From NCBI GenBank assembly GCA_947084935.1, contig CAMTUH010000004.1:62001-126000 (forward strand): a stretch of DNA of 64,000 nucleotides, in the 5' to 3' direction. Shown here piece by piece: positions 1 to 8,434 of this stretch (position 1 is the first letter of the stretch; every line of letters begins with the position of its first letter). This DNA comes from CAMTUH01 sp947084935 (GTDB lineage: Bacteria; Pseudomonadota; Gammaproteobacteria; Coxiellales; Coxiellaceae). A program made the translations under genes and the position numbers. Below the pieces are notes generated by a model that was not told the DNA's origin, made no database searches, and saw only the letters and a list, made by a program, of their open reading frames with translations.

Positions 1-5
1 TATCT

Positions 6-854
6 ATGGTAGAAAAACGCCCTCTATCCACTTTTTTAAGCCACTTCACGCTTATCGTGGGGGCCGCCATTATTATTCTGCCGATTTACATTGCCTTTGT
101 GGCTTCCACGCACACCGTCGGTGACCTACTTCGCGCACCTATTCCATTTTTACCGGGTAGTCATCTGTGGCAAAATTATAAAACCGTTCTAGTCAGCGGT
201 GTGCAAGCGGCGGGTAAAGTGCCCATTTCACTCATGATGTGGAACAGCTTAATTATGGCGTTAGCGATCACCGTGGGTAAAATTGCGCTATCGATTATTT
301 CTGCTTACGCCGTTGTGTTCTTTAATTTTCGTTTTCGCATGCTGGCTTTTTGGATTATTTTTATTACCCTCATGCTACCCGTTGAAGTGCGCATTTTGCC
401 TTCTTTTGAAGTAGCCGCACGCTTAGATTTGTTAAACAGCTACGTGGGATTATCTTTACCGTTGATGGCTTCTGCAACGGCCACTTTTTTATTCCGGCAG
501 TTCTTTATGACTTTGCCGCCGGAATTAGTGGAAGCGGCTCGTATCGATGGGGCAGGGCCCATACGCTTTTTTATCGACATTTTACTGCCGCTATCAAAAA
601 CGAACATCGCCGCACTCTTTGTTATTATGTTTATTTACGGTTGGAATCAATATTTATGGCCCTTGGTTATTACCACGCATTCCGATATGAATACGATCGT
701 TATGGGTATTCAGCAACTGGCTGATGTTGCCGATCAAGTGCCCGCGTGGAACCAGATTATGGCGACTTCGCTGTTAGCGACGTTTCCACCCATTATTGTG
801 GTGCTAACCATGCAACGGTGGTTTGTAAAAGGACTGGTTGAGGAAGAGAAATAA
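6..854 (+). CDS. ugpE: sn-glycerol-3-phosphate ABC transporter permease UgpE
   Basis: Inner-membrane permease subunit of the binding-protein-dependent importer for glycerol-3-phosphate. The protein has about six hydrophobic segments, opens with a cytoplasmic MVEKRP stretch and carries the EAA loop EAARIDGAGPIRFF near residues 178-191, the contact site for the ATPase. Several blocks (TLMLPVEVRI, ASATATFLFRQFFMTLP) match what I know of Escherichia coli UgpE almost word for word, and the 282-residue length is normal. Its stop codon overlaps the start of ugpC by one base (TAATG), so the two are translationally coupled. The partner permease UgpA and the binding protein UgpB, if present, lie upstream of the window edge, and the start sits only five bases inside it. 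Confidence 0.93.
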   Translation: MVEKRPLSTFLSHFTLIVGAAIIILPIYIAFVASTHTVGDLLRAPIPFLPGSHLWQNYKTVLVSGVQAAGKVPISLMMWNSLIMALAITVGKIALSIISAYAVVFFNFRFRMLAFWIIFITLMLPVEVRILPSFEVAARLDLLNSYVGLSLPLMASATATFLFRQFFMTLPPELVEAARIDGAGPIRFFIDILLPLSKTNIAALFVIMFIYGWNQYLWPLVITTHSDMNTIVMGIQQLADVADQVPAWNQIMATSLLATFPPIIVVLTMQRWFVKGLVEEEK

Positions 855-1942
855 TGTCAACGCTCACGTTTAAGCACGTTAAAAAAACTTACGAGGGTGA
901 ACCGGTTATACACGATTTTACGATTGACATCGCGGACGGTGAATTCATTGTGGTCGTGGGCCCTTCGGGCTGCGGAAAATCAACGTTATTACGCATGGTT
1001 GCTGGGCTTGAAGAAACGAGTGCTGGTGAGATTATTTTGGATAATCGCGTCATCAATCGGCTTGCACCCAAAGATCGTAACATTGCCATGGTCTTTCAGA
1101 ACTATGCGCTTTATCCGCACATGAGTGTATTCGATAACATGGCTTATGGGTTACGCATGCACGGAAAAGACAAAGTGGCGATTAAAAAACGCGTGGAGCG
1201 TACCGCAGAAATTTTAGAACTGTCTCAGTTATTAAACCGAAAGCCACGCGAGCTTTCGGGTGGTCAGCGACAACGCGTCGCCATGGGGCGTGCTATTGTG
1301 CGTCAGCCGAAATTGTTTTTATTCGATGAACCCTTGTCGAATTTAGACGCCAAATTGCGCGTGCAAATGCGGCTTGAAATAAAAAAACTGCAGCGTGAAT
1401 TTAATACCACCAGTATTTATGTGACTCACGATCAAGTGGAAGCGATGACGATGGCGGATCGCCTGGTGGTGTTCAACAAAGGCCACACCGAGCAGATCGG
1501 TAAGCCGCTGGAACTTTACGAAAAACCCGCAACAAAATTTGTCGCCGGTTTTATTGGGTCACCCTCGATGAATTTTCTTCACGCCACCATCAGTGCCGAT
1601 AAGCAAACCGTGGAAGTAACCGGTGGCACGCGTTTTTATCTGGAGGAACGGCATAAGCGGCTGCACGCGAATCAGAAAATTACCGTCGGCATTCGTCCTG
1701 AAAACATTGTTCAGAGCAACTCAGATGAGGCTCATTCGTTTGTATTGCACGTGAGTCATATTGAAACGCTGGGTGCGGATACCTTGCTGTACGGTACGCT
1801 TCCCAGCAATGAGCGCTTGATTACGGTACGCCTCTCGGGAAATATTCGTCCCGAAAGTGGCGCGAAAATTACGCTTAAAGTTGTCTCAGACGCCCTCCAT
1901 TTGTTTGATGCTGAAAGTGGACGAAGGCTAGCTAGCGAGTAA
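854..1942 (+). CDS. ugpC: ABC transporter ATP-binding protein UgpC (MalK family)
   Basis: ATPase that energises the UgpAE glycerol-3-phosphate importer at the inner face of the membrane. Walker A (GPSGCGKST, residues 36-44), Q-loop, the LSGGQ signature (134-138), Walker B ending in DEP (about 154-160) and the switch histidine in THDQVEAMT are all intact. The C-terminal third looks like the OB-fold/TOBE regulatory region of the MalK-UgpC group, and 362 residues is the usual length. One-base overlap with ugpE shows the operon. Together with glpD and glpK in the same window it gives a complete route from external G3P or glycerol to dihydroxyacetone phosphate. UgpC and MalK are hard to separate by sequence alone; the neighbour decides here. 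Confidence 0.93.
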   Translation: MSTLTFKHVKKTYEGEPVIHDFTIDIADGEFIVVVGPSGCGKSTLLRMVAGLEETSAGEIILDNRVINRLAPKDRNIAMVFQNYALYPHMSVFDNMAYGLRMHGKDKVAIKKRVERTAEILELSQLLNRKPRELSGGQRQRVAMGRAIVRQPKLFLFDEPLSNLDAKLRVQMRLEIKKLQREFNTTSIYVTHDQVEAMTMADRLVVFNKGHTEQIGKPLELYEKPATKFVAGFIGSPSMNFLHATISADKQTVEVTGGTRFYLEERHKRLHANQKITVGIRPENIVQSNSDEAHSFVLHVSHIETLGADTLLYGTLPSNERLITVRLSGNIRPESGAKITLKVVSDALHLFDAESGRRLASE

Positions 1943-2094
1943 TACTTCAGATTATAGTCAAAAACAAACCTAAAGCTACGCATTAATAATTTATAATTAA
2001 TTTTAAATTATCAATTAGTTAAAATATATTATTAATATTTTTAAATAGATTTATGCTAAGATTTTTATATGTAGGTTTTTGTGGAGGAACCGCC

Positions 2095-2439
2095 ATGAAA
2101 AAGCTATTTTACAGTCTTGCTGCTTTTGCATTAGCCCTTGGGATTATTCCCATGGGGTCTGCGGTTGCCGCAACCGGGCAAGTAGCAGAATCCAGCAAAC
2201 CATTACAATTGGCCCAGTTTTACCATCGTGGTTATTGGGTTTGTTATACTAAAGTTCGAGTCTATGGGTGGAAATACCGCGGTGGATCACATTATTATCG
2301 ACGTAACTTAGGCGTGCGGTATTACTGCGGCATCTTCCGTTCACCGTGCCGGTTTTACGGCAAATACCAATTTGGTTGGTATGGCTATTATGGTCAAGCA
2401 AGGAATGCGGCGTATCGATGTAGTCGGTATTGGTACTAA
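2095..2439 (+). CDS. Small secreted Tyr/Arg/Cys-rich protein, function unknown
   Basis: I do not recognise a family. The start is chosen at the ATG preceded by GTGGAGGAACC, a good ribosome-binding site; a longer in-frame reading from base 2053 lacks one. The 114-residue product opens with MKKLFYSLAAFALALG and a typical signal peptide ending near AVAA. The mature part is extremely rich in Tyr, Arg, Gly and Trp and has four Cys, suggesting a small basic, disulfide-bonded periplasmic or surface protein. The 150 bp upstream are very AT-rich, so the gene is probably transcribed alone. The opening of the mature domain (GYWVCYTK) faintly resembles the YTCYVKNR stretch of the small lipoprotein at 52411-52683, but the similarity is short. 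Confidence 0.75.
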   Translation: MKKLFYSLAAFALALGIIPMGSAVAATGQVAESSKPLQLAQFYHRGYWVCYTKVRVYGWKYRGGSHYYRRNLGVRYYCGIFRSPCRFYGKYQFGWYGYYGQARNAAYRCSRYWY

Positions 2440-2450
2440 TTTAACGTCGT

Positions 2451-2491
2451 CCCGCGGCTTGACCGCGGGATCCAGCTTTTATTTCCTGGAT
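2451..2491. repeat. Palindromic repeat between convergent genes
   Basis: CCCGCGG-N5-CCGCGGG forms a perfect 7-bp GC-rich stem, followed by a second small dyad ATCCAG...CTGGAT. It lies between the convergent small secreted gene and nadV, where it could act as a bidirectional hairpin, though it lacks a T-run. The CCCGCGG-CTTGA-CCGCGGGATCCAG arrangement is of the kind found as dispersed intergenic repeats in many bacteria. Confidence 0.6.
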
Positions 2492-2502
2492 GCCTGCCCT
2501 CT

Positions 2503-3897
2503 TTATTCAAAAAACTCTTCCGAGCGCTCCCGAATCTCTTTGAAACTCCATTCTTTGAGCACTTCTCCGTTTTTAAAAACGGGGATCAATACATTTTTTT
2601 GATTGCGTAACTCTTCAAAACGAATGGTTCTGAAGCCTACTTCCGCATCGTGAACCAAGGCTAATCGCCCCGGCTTTGATGCTTTAGCCATATTAGTCAG
2701 AGGGCTTTTGTAAACATCGTGCCATTTACCGTTGCGTTGGATGGCATTCGCTTTCATGGCGAATTCTTGAGTATCTCGATCCAGTTTTTGGAGGAGGGCG
2801 CCACCCATTCCAAAAGCGATATTCTCCGCGCTTTGCTTTTTTTGTTTCATGGCTTCAAGACACTCGCCGATGGTGTGTAAATTAACGCCGTCTCCCTGAA
2901 TAATACGTAAATTCTTTGGCAACACGCGGTAGCCTTTTTCATTTACGGTCGATCCAAAAATATCAAATAAAATGTCAATCGTCTTTGTAACGATAATGGC
3001 GGGATCGCCGCTATCGGGACGAATCACGAGTACGCCGGGATTATCGATGACGTCTTGTTTTAATCGTACCCCCCAAATTTCTTTTAACGCATTCCAAATA
3101 TCGTAAGAATCGCTCACCACGGACACTAATTTTCCTTTTTTTGCGAAGTGCTTGAGCATATTCGCGTAGGCGTCGCCTTCGTGTTCCTTGCCCCACGTTA
3201 CGACTGTGGAATGCTCCGCGGCCGGAATCGAAAAAGCCGCCATGTGCTCGTGGTAATAACGGCGAGCGGCAAGAATGCCAGCGAGGGTATCCGTGCCCTG
3301 AAAATTCACTAAATGAGCCGCGCCTCCAATTTCAGCCGATTCTTGAGAACTTACGCCACGCGCCCCGAAATCGTGTAATTGAAATGGCAGCCCAGCCAAC
3401 GTGCTTGCGGTTTCCTCCAAATATCGACGTATAAGCGCTTTACACTGCCAAGACAGCGTAGCAACCGTGGTGGGATACCACACGCTACGCAGCAAAGCGG
3501 TTTCAATGTAGGTGGTGAGCCAAAAACACTTTGGATCGGTGTTAACGATTTGCAATAAGACATTGTGCAACGGCACCAAGGTTCCTTCGGGGACGGCTTC
3601 AATCGCCAGCGGTAAATAACCACCGTGTTTTTTTAAAATATATTCCCAGCCGGCGCGATTAAAAACGAGGCCGTGTTCGTGTAAAAAGACTTCTGCTTCC
3701 TCAATATTTTCTTGCGTAATGGGCTTAGTTAAATACGCCTTCAAAAACATTTGTAGCCCAAAAAAAAGTGTGCGTGGGAACTCTCCACCGCGCGATTCGA
3801 TGTAACACGAAATACGCTCGGTATTTTGGGGGTATTGTAAATAATGCGAGGCTTTGTACGAATCCGTGCTGAGAATTAAATTGTGATCCGCCGGCAT
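2503..3897 (-). CDS. nadV: Nicotinamide phosphoribosyltransferase (NadV/NAMPT)
   Basis: Joins nicotinamide and PRPP to give nicotinamide mononucleotide, a one-step NAD salvage route. At 464 residues it is slightly shorter than human NAMPT (491), but the known active-site blocks are readable: HDFGARG (175-181), the catalytic His239 in WGKEHEGD, Asp263 in SDSYDIWN, and Arg293/Asp295 in RPDSGDP. It starts directly after the integrase stop codon (TAAATG), with its ribosome-binding site GGAGA inside the last codons of the integrase gene, so the two must be co-expressed. Family knowledge: nadV genes occur on plasmids and in phages of other bacteria. The integrase partner therefore suggests arrival on a mobile element. 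Identification is firm; the mobile origin is inference. Confidence 0.93.
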   Translation of the reverse strand: MPADHNLILSTDSYKASHYLQYPQNTERISCYIESRGGEFPRTLFFGLQMFLKAYLTKPITQENIEEAEVFLHEHGLVFNRAGWEYILKKHGGYLPLAIEAVPEGTLVPLHNVLLQIVNTDPKCFWLTTYIETALLRSVWYPTTVATLSWQCKALIRRYLEETASTLAGLPFQLHDFGARGVSSQESAEIGGAAHLVNFQGTDTLAGILAARRYYHEHMAAFSIPAAEHSTVVTWGKEHEGDAYANMLKHFAKKGKLVSVVSDSYDIWNALKEIWGVRLKQDVIDNPGVLVIRPDSGDPAIIVTKTIDILFDIFGSTVNEKGYRVLPKNLRIIQGDGVNLHTIGECLEAMKQKKQSAENIAFGMGGALLQKLDRDTQEFAMKANAIQRNGKWHDVYKSPLTNMAKASKPGRLALVHDAEVGFRTIRFEELRNQKNVLIPVFKNGEVLKEWSFKEIRERSEEFFE

Positions 3898-5118
3898 TTA
3901 ACTGCTCTCCAAATCTTCCGGTTTGATGCGCTTATTTTTAGAAGAAGCGTGGCGCTCGCGCAATTCGATATCGATATACCGATCAGTAATGACCGAAGAA
4001 GCGTGTCCCGCATCGTCGCGAACGTGCTCGCGTGGGCGATGTTTGATGTCGTCCGAAATGCCGGTATGGCGTAACCAGTGCACCGTCGCTGCTTGTAATT
4101 GCTGTGCTTCTTCGTGAAAGCCATCGTCGCTCAAGCGGACAATCGTCGCATCAAAACACACCTGAACCAATTGGCGAATTTGGCGACTGCTTGTGATGGG
4201 ACCTTTACCTTTTTTTCTGTGAATTAAGGGCGTTGTTTCTCCCAGAGTGGGCAACGGAGGCATGTGTAAACTGTGGCGGTATCGTTTGAGCGCTCCCAAC
4301 ATAGCATCACTGACGGCAATTTGCCGCTCCTTGTTGCCTTTACCCACGGTTTTAAACCACCAATGATCGTCTCCATCCCGAAAAAAATGACCCATCTGCG
4401 GTTGCCAACGAGAAGTCGCTGTGAGTTCTGAAATACGTAAATACATTCCGTACAGCGCGTTCATCATGAACAGCGTTCGTTCGTGTTCGGGATTGGCATT
4501 GGCCATTCGTTCCACCGTTTCAATGACGTAAGCCCATTGCAGCTCGGATAGGCGGCGAATGGGGGCGCGCGTTTGTTTCCGCAGAAATTTATTCTTTTGC
4601 CGAATTTGTGAAACTGGGTTATGGCCCAGGTAATCCTCTTGAATGAGGTAATTAAAAAAGCTCCCTACGATAGCAAAAATAGCCTGCGTCGCTTTTTGTG
4701 AAAGCGCGTAGTGCCGCAGCTCGGGTTTCATCCCCTGGCGGTAAGCGGCCTTGCTGACCGTAACCACGAATGGCCGCCAATTTGGATTCGGTATGCGCTT
4801 TCCGTCTTCCGCAATGAACCGGTCTTCTTTTTTTAAACCAATCCAGTCGTTAGGGGGCTGCTGGCAAAAGTGAATAAAGTTTTCGATGTCTTGCCGTTTT
4901 AATGACGGTAGAGGTTTACAAGCAACGTGCGCACTCCATTGAAGCAATCGCTCGACTTCCCGCCGATAGGCATTAAACGTCGCCTCGCTCCCGCGGTAAC
5001 TGTGAATAAATGCCGCCGCAAGGCGATAATCCTCAGGAAAAGGATGCGATTCTCGAATGGATTGATGGTTTTCTAATGTGTCGAATAGAGGGGAAAGGGC
5101 ATGTTGTCCTGATACCAT
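3898..5118 (-). CDS. Tyrosine site-specific recombinase / integrase
   Basis: Cuts and rejoins DNA through a tyrosine nucleophile. The N-terminal about 170 residues fit a core-binding (SAM-like) domain. The catalytic part keeps the full set: Arg228 in YLRISELT, a beta-hairpin Lys near 260-263, His347 and Arg350 in VHWLRHTG, His372 in GHASS, and Tyr381 in TDRYIDI. The start has GGGGAG seven bases upstream. With 406 residues and every catalytic residue present it should be active. The closest general type is a plasmid/phage XerC-like integrase. No tRNA or obvious att repeat adjoins it; the partner in the operon is nadV. I cannot say whether it moves a cassette, resolves dimers or is a stranded remnant. 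Confidence 0.9.
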   Translation of the reverse strand: MVSGQHALSPLFDTLENHQSIRESHPFPEDYRLAAAFIHSYRGSEATFNAYRREVERLLQWSAHVACKPLPSLKRQDIENFIHFCQQPPNDWIGLKKEDRFIAEDGKRIPNPNWRPFVVTVSKAAYRQGMKPELRHYALSQKATQAIFAIVGSFFNYLIQEDYLGHNPVSQIRQKNKFLRKQTRAPIRRLSELQWAYVIETVERMANANPEHERTLFMMNALYGMYLRISELTATSRWQPQMGHFFRDGDDHWWFKTVGKGNKERQIAVSDAMLGALKRYRHSLHMPPLPTLGETTPLIHRKKGKGPITSSRQIRQLVQVCFDATIVRLSDDGFHEEAQQLQAATVHWLRHTGISDDIKHRPREHVRDDAGHASSVITDRYIDIELRERHASSKNKRIKPEDLESS

Positions 5119-5340
5119 TTATCTCCCCCTGACGATTATTATTTCGAATGATTCCCTAATGATTCTAAACAGTGGTTAGAAATTTTTCAACACGACGGAT
5201 TACTCTGATCAAGTAGGTCGCTCGCGTGCGAACCCGCTTAGTAGCTTGTGAGAAATGGATGTTTTTAATACGTGCATCTATACGAGTTAATAATTTTAAG
5301 CTATATAGTTACTGCAATCCTTGGGGTAGGGGAGGGCAAT

Positions 5341-5664
5341 ATGAAAGAGCCCTATGAGAAGGCTAAGGAACCGTTTGGTGCTTCCGATGAATCGGAAGAT
5401 TCTGATTTTCTGCTTGTTGAAGAAAACGAATCAGAAATCAGTGAAGTTGAAGGCGAAGGACTTGAAACTTCTCCGCCAAGAAGCGCTAAACGAGCAAAGC
5501 GTCATCAACCGGATTGGCGTCGTCGATTGGAAGATTATTTCGATGCAAAACGCATTCGTGAATTACTCGACGATGACATTGAAAGTGATCCGCAAGATCC
5601 TTTATATAAAAAGTCTTCTCTTGATAGCATTATCGATGATCTTCATCACCAAGATGAAGAATAA
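5341..5664 (+). CDS. Small acidic protein with C-terminal RRxxEDY helix
   Basis: A 107-residue product. The start is placed at the ATG after GGGGAGG; the upstream in-frame extension is hydrophobic and lacks a ribosome-binding site. The first half is a disordered run of Glu, Ser and Asp (EESEISEVEGEG type), followed by a basic patch (SAKRAKRHQPDWRRR) and a predicted helix RRLEDYFDAKRIRELLDDD. This last element resembles the short PA3496-like family in Pseudomonas, annotated as putative envelope integrity proteins; that comparison is from memory and weak. No signal peptide. The opposite charges of the two halves suggest self-association or binding of a basic or nucleic-acid partner. Confidence 0.6.
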   Translation: MKEPYEKAKEPFGASDESEDSDFLLVEENESEISEVEGEGLETSPPRSAKRAKRHQPDWRRRLEDYFDAKRIRELLDDDIESDPQDPLYKKSSLDSIIDDLHHQDEE

Positions 5665-5744
5665 ATAGAGCGCGTAACGTGCTTTGTTAAAAAGTCAGGA
5701 ACTGGCCGCACAAGGAAGCGGCGGCCAGCATAGAATTGCTTTCT

Positions 5745-5999
5745 TTAATCCGTATCCGTATCGTCGCTTTGATCAGCATTCGAATTGTCGGAGTTATTTT
5801 GATCAGCGTTTTGATCGGTGCTATTTTGATTATTGCTAGCCGCTTGTTGGTCAGCTGCTTGAGGAGCTGCTTGATCATCTGCGATTAACAATTGTTTTGC
5901 ACCCACTGCAGCCATATCGTTAGCTACGGACGTGGCGCCGAAAGCCGATACAGCAAACACAGCACTAGCCGCTGCAATTAACAACTGATATTTTTTCAT
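5745..5999 (-). CDS. Small secreted acidic Asn/Asp/Gln-rich protein
   Basis: An 84-residue protein starting at MKKYQLLIAAASAVFAV after the ribosome-binding site GGAGAG; an upstream in-frame Met adds eight residues without better support. A signal peptide probably ends near AFGATS. The tail is a low-complexity run of Asp, Asn, Gln, Ser and Ala (DQNADQNNSDNSNADQSDD), encoded by imperfect copies of a TTTGATCAG-type unit, so the length is likely to vary between strains by slippage. The mature protein would be strongly acidic and unstructured. I know no function; such tails can bind cations or lie on the surface. Confidence 0.7.
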   Translation of the reverse strand: MKKYQLLIAAASAVFAVSAFGATSVANDMAAVGAKQLLIADDQAAPQAADQQAASNNQNSTDQNADQNNSDNSNADQSDDTDTD

Positions 6000-6149
6000 T
6001 ATTCTCTCCATATTTAATACCAACCCCTAACCCTTGGGGTAAGGGACCGACATAATATTGCGCCGAATTTCCAGGGCGCGCAAGTAGGAGGATGAAATAT
6101 ATTTTTCTTATTTAATCATCGGGTTAATGGTCGGCTGAGGGTGGATCCA

Positions 6150-6944
6150 CTAAAAGAAAAGCCTGGCCAGGATATTTACACTTATCAACATAACCACAGT
6201 ACCAGCGATTAACATTAAGACACGCGGATGGATACGGCGCACGAGGTAAGCCGAAAAAGGTGCAGCAAAGGCGCCGCCAATAATCAGTCCAATAATAATC
6301 GGCCAATGTTTGATGCCGATGGTAAAAAAGAAGGTGAGGGAAGTGGTCAGCGTCACTAAAAATTCAGTTAAGTTAATCGTGCCAATGGTGTAATGTGGTG
6401 TAGTCCCTTGTGCCAGCAAGGATGAAGTAACCATGGCGCCCCAACCACCGCCTCCCGCCGCATCAAAAAAACCCCCACCAAAACCTAGGGGTATTAGTCC
6501 ACGTGCATGTGTTGAGGGCAATTTACGTTTCAATACTTTCCCTACGAAAAAATTCTTCATGAGGTGAAACAATTTTCCTTCGCGTAATGCTCGGTATAAA
6601 ATAAATCCTCCGATGACGATCAAATAGGCAGCGATAATGGGCTTTGATACTTCCGGTGGTATTCGAGTAAGTAGATAAGCTCCTAAAATGCTTCCAACAA
6701 TGCCGGGAATAACCAGTCGCACAAAGAGGGCATAATCAATATTTTTAAACATGGCGTGTGACAATCCAGAAATGCCCGTCGTCACAACCTCCGCCGTATG
6801 CACGCCTGCACTCGCCGTAGCGGGTGGAATTCCCATACTCAATAAAATGGTCATATTGATAGCACCGTAAGCCATGCCAATGGCACCATCAACTAATTGA
6901 GCACCAAACCCAATGAGTGTGAATAGGAGAAGCTGCGTGAACAT
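6150..6944 (-). CDS. TauE/SafE (DUF81) family membrane exporter
   Basis: Polytopic inner-membrane protein of 264 residues, about eight membrane segments in two repeats, as usual for the sulfite/organosulfur exporter TauE/SafE family. The opening LIGFGAQLVDGAIGMAYG and the second-half GFGGGFFDAAGGGGWGA are the paired glycine-rich family motifs at the start of each repeat. The substrate cannot be read from sequence; relatives move sulfite, sulfoacetate or other small anions. It lies 16 bases after the TerC-like gene on the same strand, so both are probably one transcript. Confidence 0.85.
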   Translation of the reverse strand: MFTQLLLFTLIGFGAQLVDGAIGMAYGAINMTILLSMGIPPATASAGVHTAEVVTTGISGLSHAMFKNIDYALFVRLVIPGIVGSILGAYLLTRIPPEVSKPIIAAYLIVIGGFILYRALREGKLFHLMKNFFVGKVLKRKLPSTHARGLIPLGFGGGFFDAAGGGGWGAMVTSSLLAQGTTPHYTIGTINLTEFLVTLTTSLTFFFTIGIKHWPIIIGLIIGGAFAAPFSAYLVRRIHPRVLMLIAGTVVMLISVNILARLFF

Positions 6945-6960
6945 TAAAAAAGAACTCCCG

Positions 6961-7665
6961 TTACCGCCGACGCTTTTGTCTTAACAAATTTAAAAACTCA
7001 ACCCCAATGGAGAATGCCATGGCGAAGTAGAGATAGCCACGAGGAATATGATACTCAAACCCATCGGCGATAAGGACCATTCCAATCAGCATTAAAAAAC
7101 TCAGTGCCAACATTTTTAGGGTTGGATACTTTTCAATAAAACGACTTAAAGGTTCACTGGCAAATATCATAGTGATGATCGCAATCGTAATCGCCACGAC
7201 CATTAACCAGTAACGCTTCGTCAATCCGATGGCCGTCAACACGCTGTCCAAAGAAAAAATAATGTCTAATAATGCAATTTGTGCCACCACAAAACTGAAT
7301 TGTTTGAGGCGGGAGATTGCTGTTTTTCGTTTCGGTTTGACCTCTAATTCATGGTGAATCTCTTGTGTTGCTTTGGCTAATAAGAATAAGCCACCCCCAA
7401 TCAAAAAGAGATCGCGTATAGAAAAGGCGGTATTAAAAATTGAAAAGAGCGTCCGGGTAAGCTTAGTCAACCATACGGCAGACGCCAGTAAAATTAATCG
7501 AGTTACCCAGGCAAAGGTCAGCCCCCAACGGCGTGCTTTAGGTTGAAGGGATTTAGGCAGATTTTGCGATATCAGCGCCAAAAAGACGAGGTTGTCGATC
7601 CCTAAGATGACTTCTAAGATCGTCAAGACCAGTAAACTAACGATGATATCGAGATAAGCCGGCAT
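6961..7665 (-). CDS. TerC family integral membrane protein (YgdQ/YoaE-like)
   Basis: A 234-residue polytopic protein with the family signatures LEVILGIDNLVFLALIS near the N-terminus and LDIIFSLDSVLTAIGLT in the middle: two acidic motifs inside membrane helices that are thought to bind metal ions. Relatives are linked to manganese export or tellurite resistance. It is first in a probable two-gene operon with the TauE-like gene. No cytoplasmic CBS or CorC domain is fused, so it is the short form. The assignment to the TerC family is firm, the transported ion is not. Confidence 0.88.
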   Translation of the reverse strand: MPAYLDIIVSLLVLTILEVILGIDNLVFLALISQNLPKSLQPKARRWGLTFAWVTRLILLASAVWLTKLTRTLFSIFNTAFSIRDLFLIGGGLFLLAKATQEIHHELEVKPKRKTAISRLKQFSFVVAQIALLDIIFSLDSVLTAIGLTKRYWLMVVAITIAIITMIFASEPLSRFIEKYPTLKMLALSFLMLIGMVLIADGFEYHIPRGYLYFAMAFSIGVEFLNLLRQKRRR

Positions 7666-7804
7666 AGGCGTCCTTCCCCAAGTTTAGTATACTACCACAG
7701 GTATGAACCCTATTGTAATTGCTTTAAAAGGAACACCCTGGTGGGTCTATGTGACCTTAGCTTACAAAGCAATTTCTGTTTGTTGATTTTTGGGAGCGAA
7801 TAAA

Positions 7805-8143
7805 ATGCCCCACTGTGTGTATGTTATTGCAGAGTTTTCACCTAAAAAAAACCATGAACAAGAATTTTTTGGATTATTAAATGAGTTAGGTGCTCAGACC
7901 CTAGAAAGCGAAGAGGGTTGTTTACGATACCTTGTTACCCAACAAATTTTACATCCCAGGGCACCTGGACACTCTAAATACAAAATTGTATCCATCGAGG
8001 AATTTGCCAACGAAGACGCTTTTGATAATCATTGTAAGACAAAATATGTTACTGATTTTATTCAGAAGTACATTGAATCTAAAGATACAGGCATAGTGGA
8101 TGATGTTTGTGTACGGTTATTCAGTATAGAGAGCGATTTTTAG
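7805..8143 (+). CDS. Antibiotic biosynthesis monooxygenase (ABM) domain protein
   Basis: A 112-residue single-domain protein of the dimeric alpha+beta ferredoxin-like ABM superfamily: MPHCVYVIAEFSPKKNHEQEF, LESEEGCLRYLV and the IEEFANEDAFDNHCKT stretch are the typical strand-helix-strand landmarks. The ATG follows GGGAG by eight bases; a TTG five codons earlier is less likely. Members act as small quinol or polyketide oxygenases or haem-related enzymes, so the substrate is open. It is first of three genes running in one direction (ABM, YciI-like, SDR) with 16-23 base gaps, suggesting a small redox or detoxification operon. Confidence 0.82.
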   Translation: MPHCVYVIAEFSPKKNHEQEFFGLLNELGAQTLESEEGCLRYLVTQQILHPRAPGHSKYKIVSIEEFANEDAFDNHCKTKYVTDFIQKYIESKDTGIVDDVCVRLFSIESDF

Positions 8144-8159
8144 TTAGCGAGTGAACACC

Positions 8160-8411
8160 ATGGTTATTATTGAGTTAACTTATAAAAATTCGCTTGATGT
8201 AGTGGATAAACATGTTGAATCGCACCGTACATTTTTACAGAAATACTACGACAAAGGTCTGTTTATCGCCTCTGGTGCGAAAATTCCTCGCGAGGGTGGG
8301 ATTATCGTAGCTCATACGGATTTAAATACGGCACAAGAACTTGTAAAAGATGATCCGTTCTACACTCATGGAATAGCAGATTATAAATTTTATGAATTGA
8401 ACTTAAAATGA
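8160..8411 (+). CDS. YciI family protein
   Basis: An 83-residue protein with the YciI fold landmarks: MVIIELTYK, the conserved His in VESHRTFLQKYYDKGLF, ASGAKIP, and the acidic DDPFYTHGIADYK end. YciI-like domains share the ferredoxin-like fold with ABM proteins, and the His-Asp pair has been proposed to be catalytic; Haemophilus YciI and dehalogenase-like relatives are known. An in-frame GTG at 8151 would add three residues. Position between the ABM and SDR genes suggests that all three act on one small cyclic or ketone substrate; this is inference. Confidence 0.82.
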   Translation: MVIIELTYKNSLDVVDKHVESHRTFLQKYYDKGLFIASGAKIPREGGIIVAHTDLNTAQELVKDDPFYTHGIADYKFYELNLK

Positions 8412-8434
8412 GTAGGGCAATGTAGGAAAAGTTA

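Noticed and set aside
1943..2094. Strongly AT-rich gap as a possible replication origin
   Set aside because: AT-richness alone; no DnaA-box-like repeats or iterons could be seen in these 150 bases.
2451..2491. Hairpin after the small secreted gene as a rho-independent terminator
   Set aside because: The stem is good but no T-run follows on either strand; kept only as a repeat.
5354..5668. Frame of 104 codons overlapping the small acidic protein
   Set aside because: Alternative frame of the same DNA; the frame with GGGGAGG and acidic/basic halves is the more convincing one.
5745..5880. Repeated TTTGATCAG-like units as a possible CRISPR or iteron array
   Set aside because: The units are imperfect, lie fully in a coding frame and have no unique spacers; they encode a low-complexity tail.
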